Notes under the pieces: generated by a model
Told to the model about the DNA's origin: nothing
The model's database searches: none
The model's input: only the letters and a program-made list of their open reading frames with translations
Program-made: the position numbers and the translations under genes
NCBI RefSeq assembly: GCF_050003625.1
Contig: NC_134398.1
Location: forward strand, 104,200,404 to 104,264,403
Direction: 5' to 3'
Origin: Haematobia irritans
Taxonomy: Eukaryota > Arthropoda > Insecta > Diptera > Muscidae
Length of the DNA: 64,000 nucleotides
Shown here: positions 8,726 through 18,049 of the stretch, piece by piece
How the letters are laid out: every line of letters starts with the position of its first letter
Position numbering within the stretch: the stretch's first letter is position 1

Positions 8726-11191
8726 TCAGCTTGTTGGCAGATCAAGGAACTCTGCGACTAAGGTGGGGTGTGTCCAGAGTGATCTGGTGGTAAGTCGGGT
8801 TGGTTTGGCTGGGCAAGAGAAAAGATGACGCGTGTCGTGTGGCCCTTGGTTGCAAATTGGACAAACGTCAGCTACGCTGCTATCAATCACCGATAAGTAG
8901 GAATTGAGGCGGCTGCACTTGCCTGATCTTAATTGGGCCAAAACTACCCTAGTCTGCCGTGGGAGGTCTCTTTCCTCCGGTGCTATGGGCGGTGGTCGGA
9001 CTCCAAGAACAGGATTAACCTTGTAGCTTCTCACCGCTTCAGCTACAGTATCCTCATGAATCCTGTTCAAACCTGCCTGGTACGCTGCTTGATCTAGAGG
9101 CTCTCTTTTATAGCGCTGGATCTCGCGCTCTAGATTATGTATATCAACCCTTACGTTCCTGGGTGGTGGTTGTGTATCCATAAGATGGTGGTTTGGATGA
9201 TTACTGCGATAACAACCCAGGAGATACTGCTTTGACAACATGTAGTTGTGTCTTCGCACAGGGATGATCTTTGTCTCCACATAAAGGTGATCCAGGGGTG
9301 TGCTGCGGAGACACCCAGTCGCAGTTCTAAGAGCAGCGTTCTGGCAGGTTTGTATGTTATTCCACTGCGTATCACTAGTCTGCGGTGTCCACACTGGCGT
9401 TGCATAGTTTACAACTGACCGGCCAATTGCCTTATAAGTAGTTAGCAAGGTTTCTTTGTCCGCACCCCAAGTACTGCCGGCAAGTGACTTGAGGACCTTG
9501 TTTCTACCACGGAGCTTATTACAAATTGCAGTGGCATGGGCAGATGACCTAAAAAGGCTGTCGAATGTGACCCCAAGAATCTTGGGGTAATTTGTGGTCG
9601 GAATTATTACTCCATCGACTCTGATATTCAACTGCCTGCGCACTTCTGCCGTCCATGTAGTAAATAGTGTGGCTGAGGATTTGGTGGGGGATATCCTCAA
9701 GTTTCTCGCAGTGAAATAACTGGTAAGATTAGCTATGTAGACGTTCAACCGATCGCAAATGTCATCAACATTGGGCCCAGATGCCAAGATTGTACAGTCA
9801 TCCGCATATGATACAATCTCGACGCCGTCAGGAGGGGGTGGAATCGAGGACATGTAGAGGTTAAACAGTGCCGGAGATATCACCCCACCTTGGGGAACTC
9901 CCTGTTTAACTCTACGCGGTCTTGACTTTCTGTCCCTGAATTCCACGTACGACTGGCGTCCACACATATAATTCAGCACCCAACGCTTCGCTCCTGACGG
10001 TAGGGACGTATTCTCGATGTCCTCAAATAATGTGGCATGGTTGACCGTATCGAATGCTTTCGATAGGTCAAGCGCCACGAGGACCGTCCTATGACACGGC
10101 CTGGGCTGGTTAAGTCCCTTATTAATATGTGTCGAAATGGCATGTAAGGCTGTTGTCGTACTATGTACCTTACGGAATCCATGTTGATGGTGGGCAGCTG
10201 GAAAATTCTCCACAAGGCTGGGGAGGAGTAATGCCTCAAGTGTCTTGGCAACTGGCGAAAGAAGGGATATCGGTCTGTACGATTCACCTTTGCTCGAATC
10301 TTTGCCCGGTTTCAGTAGTGGAATCACCCTTCCCATTTTCCAGACATCGGGTATAATGTGTGATTCCAAAGACAAATTGAGGAGTCTGGTCAGGTACTCA
10401 ATTCCCAGTATTCCCAGATGCTTCAGCATTAGCATTGAAATTCCGTCAGGGCCCAGCGCCTTAGATGGTTTCGCGCTGTTGATGACATTGGTAACTTCGG
10501 CTGCAGTAAATTGTGGTGTGTCATCGGCTCGGAGACCACGTACACCACGGGTGGCTCTCCTTTTCGCTCTATCACTCTCGGGATGCTCGACAAACTGTCG
10601 GTTGAAGTATTTGGCGCACCTCTTCGGATCAGTCACAGTCACGTCGCCAAATGTGACTGAAATCCCATCATCCCTTGTGGAGGGGTTCGAGAGGGCTCTA
10701 ACTGTTGACCACAATTTACCAGTTCCTGTTCCTAAGTTACATTGCTTCAGGTGCTCTAACCAAGTGTTCTGCTTGTGCACGTCGACTATCTTACTAATCT
10801 CTAGATTTAGTTCTCTGATTCTAGGATCAGCAGGGTTAGCACGACGGCGTTCATCACGCTCGTCTGCGAGTCCCGCCGCTTCGGCTGGGAAGTTGGGCCT
10901 CACTTGGGCAATTCGACCAGCGGGTATGAAGCGAGCGGCTGCTGCGTTGATGATGTCCCGGAACTCCCTCTGGGCAACATGAACATGTGAGGGGGACGGG
11001 AGCTCACTGAAGCGGCGATCGGTGTATTCTCTGAAGCCTTCCCAGTTGGCTTTCTTTTGATTAATAAACGTCCGGCGTTCAGAGGTTATGAAATCGGAGG
11101 GTCGGTTGATGGTGAGAATTATGGGGAGGTGGTCCGAACCCAATGAAATGACGGGTTGCCAGGAGACGTCATTTATCAGACCAGCAGTCAC
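8726..11191 (-). CDS. LINE Y endonuclease end, reverse transcriptase and zinc knuckle
   Basis: Long open frame of about 820 codons. It opens with the end of the endonuclease (GSDHLPIILT, the catalytic SDH motif). The reverse transcriptase blocks follow in order: GRVIPLLKPGKD, YRPISLLSP, HGFRKVHST, VALDLSKAFD (catalytic Asp), RRVKQGVPQGGVISP and VSYADDCTI (catalytic YADD, about residue 465). A CCHC-like knuckle (CPICNQGPHDTRHLFSC) lies near the C-terminus. The protein nicks target DNA and primes reverse transcription there. The reverse transcriptase looks intact, but the endonuclease is split from its N-terminal part by a frame change at about 11190. Confidence 0.85.
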   Translation of the reverse strand: MTAGLINDVSWQPVISLGSDHLPIILTINRPSDFITSERRTFINQKKANWEGFREYTDRRFSELPSPSHVHVAQREFRDIINAAAARFIPAGRIAQVRPNFPAEAAGLADERDERRRANPADPRIRELNLEISKIVDVHKQNTWLEHLKQCNLGTGTGKLWSTVRALSNPSTRDDGISVTFGDVTVTDPKRCAKYFNRQFVEHPESDRAKRRATRGVRGLRADDTPQFTAAEVTNVINSAKPSKALGPDGISMLMLKHLGILGIEYLTRLLNLSLESHIIPDVWKMGRVIPLLKPGKDSSKGESYRPISLLSPVAKTLEALLLPSLVENFPAAHHQHGFRKVHSTTTALHAISTHINKGLNQPRPCHRTVLVALDLSKAFDTVNHATLFEDIENTSLPSGAKRWVLNYMCGRQSYVEFRDRKSRPRRVKQGVPQGGVISPALFNLYMSSIPPPPDGVEIVSYADDCTILASGPNVDDICDRLNVYIANLTSYFTARNLRISPTKSSATLFTTWTAEVRRQLNIRVDGVIIPTTNYPKILGVTFDSLFRSSAHATAICNKLRGRNKVLKSLAGSTWGADKETLLTTYKAIGRSVVNYATPVWTPQTSDTQWNNIQTCQNAALRTATGCLRSTPLDHLYVETKIIPVRRHNYMLSKQYLLGCYRSNHPNHHLMDTQPPPRNVRVDIHNLEREIQRYKREPLDQAAYQAGLNRIHEDTVAEAVRSYKVNPVLGVRPPPIAPEERDLPRQTRVVLAQLRSGKCSRLNSYLSVIDSSVADVCPICNQGPHDTRHLFSCPAKPTRLTTRSLWTHPTLVAEFLDLPTS

Positions 11192-12143
11192 CCATAATTC
11201 TCGTGGGGGCCTCTTCGTTCACCGTGCAAAATGTGGAGTCGCCTATCTGCTCTGCCAAAGCTATGCCCCTCTGGTCATTACCCAGGAGAGAATGCCAAAG
11301 TTCATGGTGGGCATTAAAATCTCCTAGAACCAATCGGTTATGCCCGCTCAACAGCCACTCAATGTTTGGGCTATAACCTGGAGCACAGCTACCAACCGGC
11401 GGTATGTACACATTGTATAGCTCTATCTCGGCAGCCCCACACTTAACTGCTACCCCCATACATTCCATGTACGGGTCATTAGTGTCTAGCACAAGCGTGA
11501 TAGGTCTATACTGCACGGAACGGTGTAATATGAAAGCCAGGCCACCACCTCCATTTCTTGTGCGATCCTTCCGTAGGACATTGTACCCATCAATATGTCG
11601 TAGGCTGCAGGTGGGATTCAGCTTTGTTTCCTGGATCGCCGCGACCCTTATCCTTTTCCGATTCATAAAGTCTACGATCTCACTAATCTTACCACGGAGC
11701 CCGTTGCAATTAAATTGCAAAAATGATGCACTCTCCGGAACTGGTACAACAATATTCGGTGTAAGATGCTGCGGCGGAGAATATTGTTGTGCGGGAGAAG
11801 TCGGTGGGGTCACATAATCAGATGACCCACTGCTGCTGTCATTGGCACAGCATCCTGCCACGAAGTCAGTTTGACTATACTCCCGCAGCGATGTTAGGCC
11901 GGAGCAGTTCCGGAAGTGCACCCATTCCATGCACCGGTTACACCTCACCAAAACCGAGCGATGGTGAATTCGATTTCGGCAGAAGGCACAGTACCATGGT
12001 CCGGGGTTTTCCTCTATCCCGGCTCGGACCAAAAGCAGGCGGAGAAGGCTCCCCGGGATGCACCTTCTCCAACACGAAAAAACGGACGAGACAACACGTA
12101 CACTGAGGTGGCAGCCGCTGGCCGATGGCTGGTATCCATCGGG
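11169..12143 (-). pseudogene. LINE Y 2A-like motif, PHD-like finger and endonuclease N-terminal part
   Basis: The frame is open from 12143 down to 11169. At about 12050-12000 it encodes SLLRLLLVRAGIEENPGPW, a Leu-rich run ending in NPGP as in 2A ribosome-skipping peptides. Next comes a PHD-like C4HC3 finger (WYCAFCRNR ... VRCNRCMEWVH ... CSGL), then the endonuclease with FNCNGLRG, AIQETKL and LVLGDFNAHHELW. The frame ends right after RIMGDC, where the expected middle part of the fold before VTAGLI is missing. No in-frame ATG exists upstream of the 2A motif; an ATG at 12138-12136 is in another frame, so a 5' indel or non-AUG start must be assumed. Confidence 0.75.
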
Positions 12144-12199
12144 TCAATCCGGTGCGTAGAACCCGCCGCCGTGGGATTGTCTGGGATTGAGTCTGACAG

Positions 12200-13181
12200 T
12201 CACTTTTCTAGGTGTTAAAGGCTTAGAAATGCGTTTAATACTATCAAATATGTGAGGAAATTCATAGTAAACATGACTATAACTGGAGTTGACTCTTGGA
12301 TTATCCGAGATTAGTCCATAAAGTACCACATCCTTGACCTTCACCTTAATGAGTTCTTTCGCCGTAAGATAAACTGCTCTAAATTCAGGGGGAGCTCGTG
12401 AGCCAAGGCATAAACCATATGAGTCGGGGAGGATCTGGCCACACCCAGGCTTCTCCTCAACATGTCCGTCTGCAATCTCTCTACCCTTAAGTTAACACTT
12501 TTCGGGGCATGAGCCGATGTTGTCCTGGCATATTCAATTTTCGATCTTACAATACTCTTGTATACATTTAACCTCACATTGGGGTGCAGCCCGCCTCGTA
12601 TGGAAGTGAGACACTTGAGCATATTAACACGGTTTTGCGTTTCCTTCGAATAGATTCATAATGATACTTGATCGACAACGAGTTGGAAATAATTCTACCC
12701 AGAAATCGAAAACTCTTCGTCTGTTCAACTCTGGTTCCTTCAATGACCAGATCAATGTTTTTGAAGCCATTTCTCACATCGTATTCGATTTAGAAGGGTT
12801 AAACGATAAGTTAAGAGTTTTGCAGGCGTACATAAACTCTCTTATCTTTCCAATGAGATTAGATCTTGCCACAGCAAAGTCCCGATGGTAAGACATAACA
12901 ATAAAGTCATCTGCATATTGAAAGATTATTGTGTTTCCATCCTCTAGGGCATGTAAATCAGCTGTATATAGGTTAAACAGTAGTGGCGACAAACAGCTCC
13001 CCTGTGGTAGCCCATTGTACACAGAGACCTCTGCATCACCCAATTTGAGAACCTCAGCAACCGCCTTCTTCCACTTATCCGTCTCTGTTCTAGCATATTC
13101 CAGATTAATGTAGGAGGAAAAAAAGCCTGGCTTTCTTCGCAGCCGCCCACTGCCTGCGAAAGCAAACCTTGAGTTCCTCAC
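12200..13181 (-). pseudogene. LINE X reverse transcriptase (palm/thumb), frameshifted
   Basis: Pieces in several frames: SVYNGLPQGSCLSPLLFNLY and FQYADDFIVMS (catalytic YADD) at about 13080-12850, then SFRFLGRIIS, LNVYKSIVRSKIEYA and the connection region down to about 12200. The upstream finger blocks that should precede LPQGS are absent: post-endonuclease residues (KWKKAVAE) join directly to VLKLGDAEV near 13065. Frames change near 12775, 12620 and 12342. The domain cannot be functional. Confidence 0.7.
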
Positions 13182-13735
13182 TCCACCAGAACTTAGGGCT
13201 ACGCCCCTCTGGTATCACATACGACGCAAACTCTACTTCATCTTTCATCGACTTCTGAATAAGATCAAAATCAGGCTCCAGTTCAAGCTTCGAAAGCGAC
13301 ATCATAAGTTTATTCCTCGATAAAAATCTTGTCTTAGGTTTTCTTTTAGTGTTTAGTATAACCGTGATGGGGAAATGTCTGCTCCCGCCAAGATAACAGT
13401 CGCTCACATTCCATGATCCCTCCAAATCGGAAATGATGAAAGTAAGATCAAGCACTGAACCCTTAGAACCATCATTCCTTCTGAAAGTGCAGCCATTAGT
13501 ATTAATGCACTTTAATCTCGAATAGCCTATTATGGTTTCCAACTCTTTCCCTTTTCTATTGGTAATAGTATTACCCCATACAGCGTTGCGGGCATTAAAA
13601 TCACCCATTAGAATAACGTTCTCATGCCGATCCAAAAAATTACATAATCTCCCCATTTCACTGGCCAGAAGATATAATGGTAGGGATGGAGGCAAGTAAA
13701 CTGAAACAATTGTAAAGTTTCTGCAAAGATTGTTC
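13105..13735 (-). pseudogene. LINE X endonuclease, C-terminal half
   Basis: Translation shows FTIVSVYLPPS, ENVILMGDFNARNAVWG, SVLDLTFIISD and GGSRHFPITV, the last four blocks of an APE-type endonuclease; the usual SDH is SRH here. The N-terminal half with the QET motif is absent: ORF1 sequence joins directly to this half near 13735. The frame runs into the linker before the reverse transcriptase (PKFWWSEEL). The element depended on another copy's nuclease, or is dead. Confidence 0.65.
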
Positions 13736-13738
13736 GTT

Positions 13739-14375
13739 TTAACTATGACTCCACTCTAGAAAATTTAATATATTTTTTAAGTCCAATGGTCCAATAAAGT
13801 TTCTAGGGACAAAAGCCCTTAACTTTCTCTTCCTCAACTCTTCATTGTCTAAAAATTTATTCGCTAACTGAACATCTTCAAAAGTCAGCTTGTATAAAGT
13901 AACCCCAATGGCATCAATTTTCTTAATATTACTAAACTCATCAGACTTGATGTCTCTTATTTTTTGCACAAAATAGAGACCATTTTTCACCTTTTTATTT
14001 GTACAGTTATCCACCTCAGACGTGTCTACCAATACATACGGCTCACCTGTGTGATCATTGGAATATCTTACCAAAGAATCGTTAACCCTCCTTTTCTTGC
14101 TTTCGTGCACCATCGTCTCATCACGCGGTCTTGTATTTTTTTGTCACATTCACACCATCGTCAATCAGCCTCACATCACTCGTAGTCTCGTCAACCCCCA
14201 TCTCGGTTTCTTGACCTTGATTAGCAATAGCCAGCCCACCATTTCTACCTTTTACAGGTTTTGTCAACTTCTTTTTATTACATTTATTATCAGCATCAAT
14301 ATGACACACAATCATAGACTTTGAAGGCCCAGCCTTCTCATCCACACCTCTTTCCATGGCCTCCACAATGGCCAA
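13739..14375 (-). pseudogene. LINE X ORF1 (Gag-like RNA-binding protein), N-terminal part
   Basis: Two adjoining frames (14375-14121 and 14113-13739), separated by a frameshift or stop. The second contains LYKLTFEDVQLANKFLDNE and AFVPRNFIGP, resembling the fold just before the zinc knuckles in I-like ORF1 proteins. The knuckles themselves are deleted. ORF1 proteins coat the LINE RNA. The assignment rests mainly on position upstream of the endonuclease and a lysine-rich N-terminus. Confidence 0.5.
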
Positions 14376-14569
14376 CAGTTAATTTTGCACAACCACTCGC
14401 ACCAAATTTACAAAATTAAACAGCTCACAATCAACAAGACAAAAAAAATTGTCAAGATGTTTCCAACGTTACAATGCAAAACGTGCACACTACAATAGCA
14501 AATATGTTTTTCTTCACAGCACACGATGTCTACACAGCTAAGGCTCAACGAAGCTGCTTGCTTTAACTG
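14376..14569 (-). other. 5' UTR of LINE X
   Basis: Non-coding stretch between the ORF1 start and the X/Z junction. LINE 5' UTRs usually carry an internal promoter; none can be named here. Confidence 0.45.
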
Positions 14570-15380
14570 CGAATGCTCTCTTTAAATCAAGAAATACAGC
14601 AGCTATACAGTTTTTTCTTCCAATATCTATTTTCCACATTAATACTACGAGATTTATAAGAGCTTCGCAGCTGTGGTTACTTCTAAATCCCGATTGCTTC
14701 TCATACAGTAATAAATTCTTCTCAAAATATGCATTCAGCTGTTTATGCCCAATTTTATCTATTAATTTACTTAATGTCGGTAGCATATTTACCGGCCGCA
14801 TTTCGTTTGGATTCTTCAGAGTTACTTTCTTAAATTTGAAAACAGAATTTAAGTTTTCATTAATGTTGTTCTCATATTTAACGTATGGTATATATTTTGA
14901 AATATCTTCGACGCTTTTTATAAAGAATGAGTTCAATTCTTCTGCTATTTTAACATCTTGTGTAACGATTCTCCCATTCAGTTCGATTTCGTGTACGTAA
15001 TCATCCTCTTTTTTCAAAACAAATTTCTTTATTGCTCTCCACATATCCTTTTGATTGCTGCATTCGTTTATTTTATTGTTTATATAGTTTCCTTTACATA
15101 CTCTTAAATGTTTGGTGTATTCATTTCTAAATACACGATAGTTGGCCCAGTGAAATTCATTATTGTACCATAAAGCTATGTTATATAATCTTATTTTTTC
15201 CATCTTCATTTCTTTTAAATAAACTGTGAACCATTTATCATATACGCTTTTTGGTCCTCTATTTATTTCCATAGCTTTCAGTGCATTATTGATGTCATTG
15301 ACGAATATCTGTGCAAATTCATTTATTGGAAGCCTTTGGTCAGCTTTAGCTAATTCGCTATTCATAATCGCCCTCCTCAA
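14570..15380 (-). pseudogene. LINE Z reverse transcriptase, N-terminal part
   Basis: Encodes the linker after the endonuclease and the first reverse transcriptase blocks: MRPVNMLPTLSKLIDKI, EKQSGFRSNHSCEALI and AAVFLDLKRAF (catalytic Asp block). The usual lysine-rich block before RPVN is shortened, so a small deletion is likely near 14805. The frame then enters LINE X at 14569 and resumes at 7280 with the next residues of the same block. Confidence 0.75.
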
Positions 15381-15809
15381 AGTAGAGTTGCTTTTATGAT
15401 ATTTCGCCCAGCATACTTTGTTTCAGTTTCCACAGGTATATCAATTTGCAATGACTCATGATCACTAATCTTCATGCTTCTATTTATTTTAACGATTATT
15501 TTATCCATGTTGGTTATAGTGTAATCAATTAGAGTCGACGAATTATCTGTTATTCGGGATGGTTCGTTTATAAGTTGTTTGAAGTAATTATCCGTTATAA
15601 TTTCTTTCAGTTTTCTTTTATGGTTACTATCTTCAAACCAGTTGATATTGAAATCCCCCATAATTATGTAAGTTTTATTACTCTGGAAACTCTCTATTTC
15701 TTCTTCTATTGTCTATTGACGATTTGGGGATCTATATAATACCACCAAATACAATTTCTTTCCTTCATAAATAACTTCGATCCTCATCCACCAGATTTTT
15801 CTTTCTATC
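15377..15809 (-). pseudogene. LINE Z endonuclease, C-terminal half
   Basis: Shows WWMRIEVIYEGKK, LVVLYRSPN, YIIMGDFNINW (Asp/Asn active site), TLIDYTITN and MKISDHESLQIDI (SDH motif). A stop interrupts the frame after RSPNRQ near 15719. The N-terminal half lies beyond the solo LTR. APE-type nucleases nick the target so reverse transcription can start. Confidence 0.7.
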
Positions 15810-16277
15810 TGGTGAAGCAGGAGCTTTTTCCTACTTGTAAAGTGCGAGTCTAAATCCAAATTAAATAAAATTCACTTTTGGCAATTTAGTTTCAATTCAA
15901 TTGACTATACTTTATTGCGTAAAAAGTAATGTGCTTAGCTTGTACTATGATCGATAACTGTCCATCCAAGTTTTTTCATATACACAGCGAGCTGATGATA
16001 GACGATGGACGAACAATTATTTTCTCTACCTTCAACATATTTATTTTCGTTTTACTCTTTGGCAGAAACCGTTTGTTAGAATTGATATGGTCAATGTAAA
16101 TAATTTTATGACCAGCAGTAGACATAGTCGAAGTTTATAACGGCATCCAAGTTAGCAGCATATCGTTACTAGTATAACAACCAGAAATAAAGAGAACAGA
16201 AATAGCAATTGAGAGTAACTATTTGCTCTTGTTTGATGACCCTTTAGGAAATAGTGTAATTTGTGAAAGCCACAACA
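15810..16277. mobile_element. Solo LTR with CTATC target duplication
   Basis: 468 bp starting TGGTGAAGCAGG and ending CCACAACA, flanked by CTATC at 15805-15809 and 16278-16282. It breaks the endonuclease of LINE Z. Taking it out with one CTATC restores a continuous frame (IDTKSI then ERKIWWM), which fixes the boundaries to the base. A 5-bp duplication and TG...CA ends fit BEL/Pao or gypsy-type elements. Both strands read TG...CA; an AATAAA near 16190 slightly favours the + orientation. No internal region remains, so it arose by LTR-LTR recombination. Confidence 0.85.
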
Positions 16278-16521
16278 CTATCGATTTAGTATCAATCATC
16301 CTAACTTGCCATTTTTTGTGAAAATAAATACAAACACCTCCTGTGTTTCGAGAAATGCTGTCACAACGCAGTAAATTAAAATTTTCTAAATACAATTCGT
16401 TGCTGTCAATATCAGCAGTTAAATGAGTTTCCGATAAACATATGAAATCCAAATTTGCTTCTAAACACATAACTTCCAGTTCTGTAAATTTCGCACATAA
16501 TCCTCCAATATTCAGATACAA
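16278..16521 (-). pseudogene. LINE Z endonuclease, N-terminal half
   Basis: Translation shows YLNIGGLCAKFTELE, LDFICLSETHLTADI (catalytic Glu), LRCDSISRNTGGVCIYFHKKW and MIDTKSI, the first blocks of an APE-type endonuclease. The frame is cut by the solo LTR at 16277 and resumes at 15804. Confidence 0.75.
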
Positions 16522-16621
16522 TATCCTTATTATTTTTGCTAATATGCTTCTCTCTCCGCCTCAAACTTCATTTTCCGTTTTAAAATTGACAATCGTTACT
16601 TCTGCTGTCATGATTGGCGCT

Positions 16622-17295
16622 AATATCTGTTAAATGCAGTCTTTCCTTTGCCTTTTCACAGTTTACGCATTTATTTAAGTTACTTTGGCATTATCTAAAC
16701 GAATGACCGTTCTCTCCACACTTTGCACACACTTGCTCAATAGTTTTGCAGAATTTCGAGGTATGATTAAATCCCCAACATTTGAAACAACGCAGAACTT
16801 TCATATACTGGACATCTGTCCCATTCAATATTTAATTTTTTTCTTTGAATTTTTTGATTAAATCCTTCCCCATCTGTTTCAACTATTGCGTTATACACTC
16901 TTGGAGTTTTATGTGATTTGTATACCTTAACACACTTCAGATGATTAACTTCAATATCATTTTGCGTTTTAATAGCTTTTATTCTAGATTCTTTTCCAAA
17001 TCCTCATTCATTCCAACTATCATTAACTTTGGGTTCCTCATCTTGGGAGCTCGTATTCGTCGCCCATCTTCTTATTTATTTCATCCGTTGAAGCATTAAG
17101 ATCGTTTTCATTCTCACACCTGATTGCTCCATCATATCTCTTTGCTATTCTTCTCACTTGCATACTGAGATCCGACGGCTTAATTTTCTCTCTCACATCT
17201 CTCTCTGTCATGTCACTGTTCTGATTGTTCTTTGGTTTCAGTATAACAGGTACACTATTTGTTGCTTTAAGTTTGTTTGCGTAAATATAAAGCAT
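16622..17295 (-). pseudogene. LINE Z ORF1 with CCHC zinc knuckles
   Basis: Around 16805-16640 the minus strand encodes CFKCWGFNHTSKFC (a CX2CX4HX4C knuckle) and CAKCGENGHSFR-stop-C, a second knuckle broken by a nonsense codon, then a third cysteine pair (KCVNCEKAK). Upstream, frames with MQVRRIAKRYDGAIRCEN belong to the preceding Gag-like RNA-binding domain. Several frameshifts are needed to join the parts, so the protein is dead. Confidence 0.65.
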
Positions 17296-17737
17296 TCACT
17301 TGAATTATAATAGAATTGAGGGATTTCATATCATCCACACTGTTTACTATACATTATACTCATAGGCATATCTTTTATCTTCATCTTTTCCTTGGAAATA
17401 TTTTATTTTCCTGAATTTTATGATTCAATGGTATATACCAATAATCTTCGGCTTAGATTTATTGTAGAGAAGTTTTATTATGATTGAAAATTTAGTCCGC
17501 GAAGCGCAATATGAGCAATATGAGCAATTTGTGCTCAATTTTGAGACTTTTTTTCGACATCTGGTGTGCCAACATTCATTTCCGTGCGCCGATCAGAGAA
17601 TGAAGCCGGCCATTTTTTGTCGACGAATATGTCGACTCATGTATAGCCGCCAATTAATGAAAAATATTTATTTAAATCAGAAAAAATACTTATAATTACA
17701 ATCAGTATCAAGTTGCTATAGTAATTTGGTAAGAATC
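17296..17737. other. LINE Z 5' region and flank
   Basis: No credible gene. It probably holds the LINE Z 5' UTR (to about 17560-17640) and a short AT-rich flank. The last five bases (GAATC, 17733-17737) are the left copy of the target duplication of the gypsy element that follows. Confidence 0.45.
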
Positions 17738-17977
17738 TGTTGTAACCGAGGCAATTAAAACACTTGATATTTTGAAGGTTATTCTTTTACTGTACCGTTT
17801 ATTCACTGAGATTCTTATTTATAATGAGAATATTGATGCATATTGGAAATACATAATTATGTACACATTACGCATAACGTTATATTGGAATTGTATTGGA
17901 AATATATTCTATGTTACAAAAGGGGAAATGTAAATAAATGCAATTATTAAATAGGGAATTCAATTCATGACACTACA
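17738..17977 (-). repeat. LTR A (3' LTR of gypsy element 1)
   Basis: 240 bp, TG...CA ends on both strands. On the minus strand it has TATAAATAAG (17823-17814) and a nearby AATAAA, suiting the promoter and poly(A) roles. Two further copies lie at 22449 and 28585. Confidence 0.9.
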
Positions 17978-17995
17978 ATTCTCCCCCACTTATTT
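17978..17995 (-). promoter_or_regulatory. Polypurine tract of gypsy element 1
   Basis: On the minus strand AAATAAGTGGGGGAGAAT directly precedes the 3' LTR. Purine tracts at this position prime plus-strand DNA synthesis. Confidence 0.8.
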
Positions 17996-18049
17996 AAACA
18001 TTATAAGAGTTATTCATATACGATTTATAGAGTAATATTAAAAAAAATA

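Larger units (their letters stand above)
8664..12186 (-). mobile_element. LINE Y (endonuclease type, 2A motif), inserted in LINE X
   Basis: Flanked by the 13-bp direct repeat TTGAGTCTGACAG (8650-8662 and 12187-12199), its target duplication within LINE X. On the minus strand it has a 5' region with a 2A-like motif, a PHD-like zinc finger, an endonuclease, a reverse transcriptase and a C-terminal CCHC. It ends with AATAAA (plus-strand TTTATT near 8684) and a CAA-repeat tail (plus-strand TTG run, 8663-8678). It is about 3.5 kb and almost full length. No RNase H is present. The clade is not settled; 2A motifs are known from CR1- and Ingi/L1Tc-type elements. Confidence 0.85.
7281..14569 (-). mobile_element. 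LINE X (I/LOA-like, internally deleted), inserted in LINE Z
   Basis: X is flanked by the 14-bp duplication CGAATGCTCTCTTT (7267-7280 and 14570-14583), a target duplication inside Z's reverse transcriptase. Its parts on the minus strand are ORF1 (14375-13739), endonuclease C-terminal half (13695-13190), reverse transcriptase palm and thumb (about 13080-12200), and RNase H (8645-7725), the order of I-superfamily elements. Without LINE Y it is only about 3.8 kb. ORF1 C-terminus, endonuclease N-terminus and reverse transcriptase fingers are missing, so it is a deletion derivative. The 3' end is a short A-run (T-run on + at 7278-7284). Confidence 0.8.
6152..17560 (-). mobile_element. LINE Z (Jockey/CR1-like), host of two later insertions
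   Basis: Read on the minus strand, the order is ORF1 with zinc knuckles (about 17295-16622), endonuclease (16521-15377), reverse transcriptase start (15380-14570), then after a 7.3-kb insertion the reverse transcriptase end (7280-6200). The 3' end carries an ATCA-type tail, seen on the plus strand as TTGATTGATTGATTT at 6155-6170. Removing LINE X (7281-14569) and the solo LTR (15810-16277) with one copy of each target duplication rejoins the reading frames, showing Z is the oldest element here. The 5' boundary is unclear; the sequence becomes unrecognisable between about 17300 and 17640. Confidence 0.75.

Noticed and set aside
10245..10982. 245-codon plus-strand reading frame
   Set aside because: Lies entirely opposite the LINE Y reverse transcriptase frame and shows no protein features; a shadow of the real frame.
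14570..14583. Coincidental repeat instead of LINE X target duplication
   Set aside because: The 14-bp identity with 7267-7280 lies at both element ends, and removal rejoins the LINE Z frame, so chance is very unlikely.
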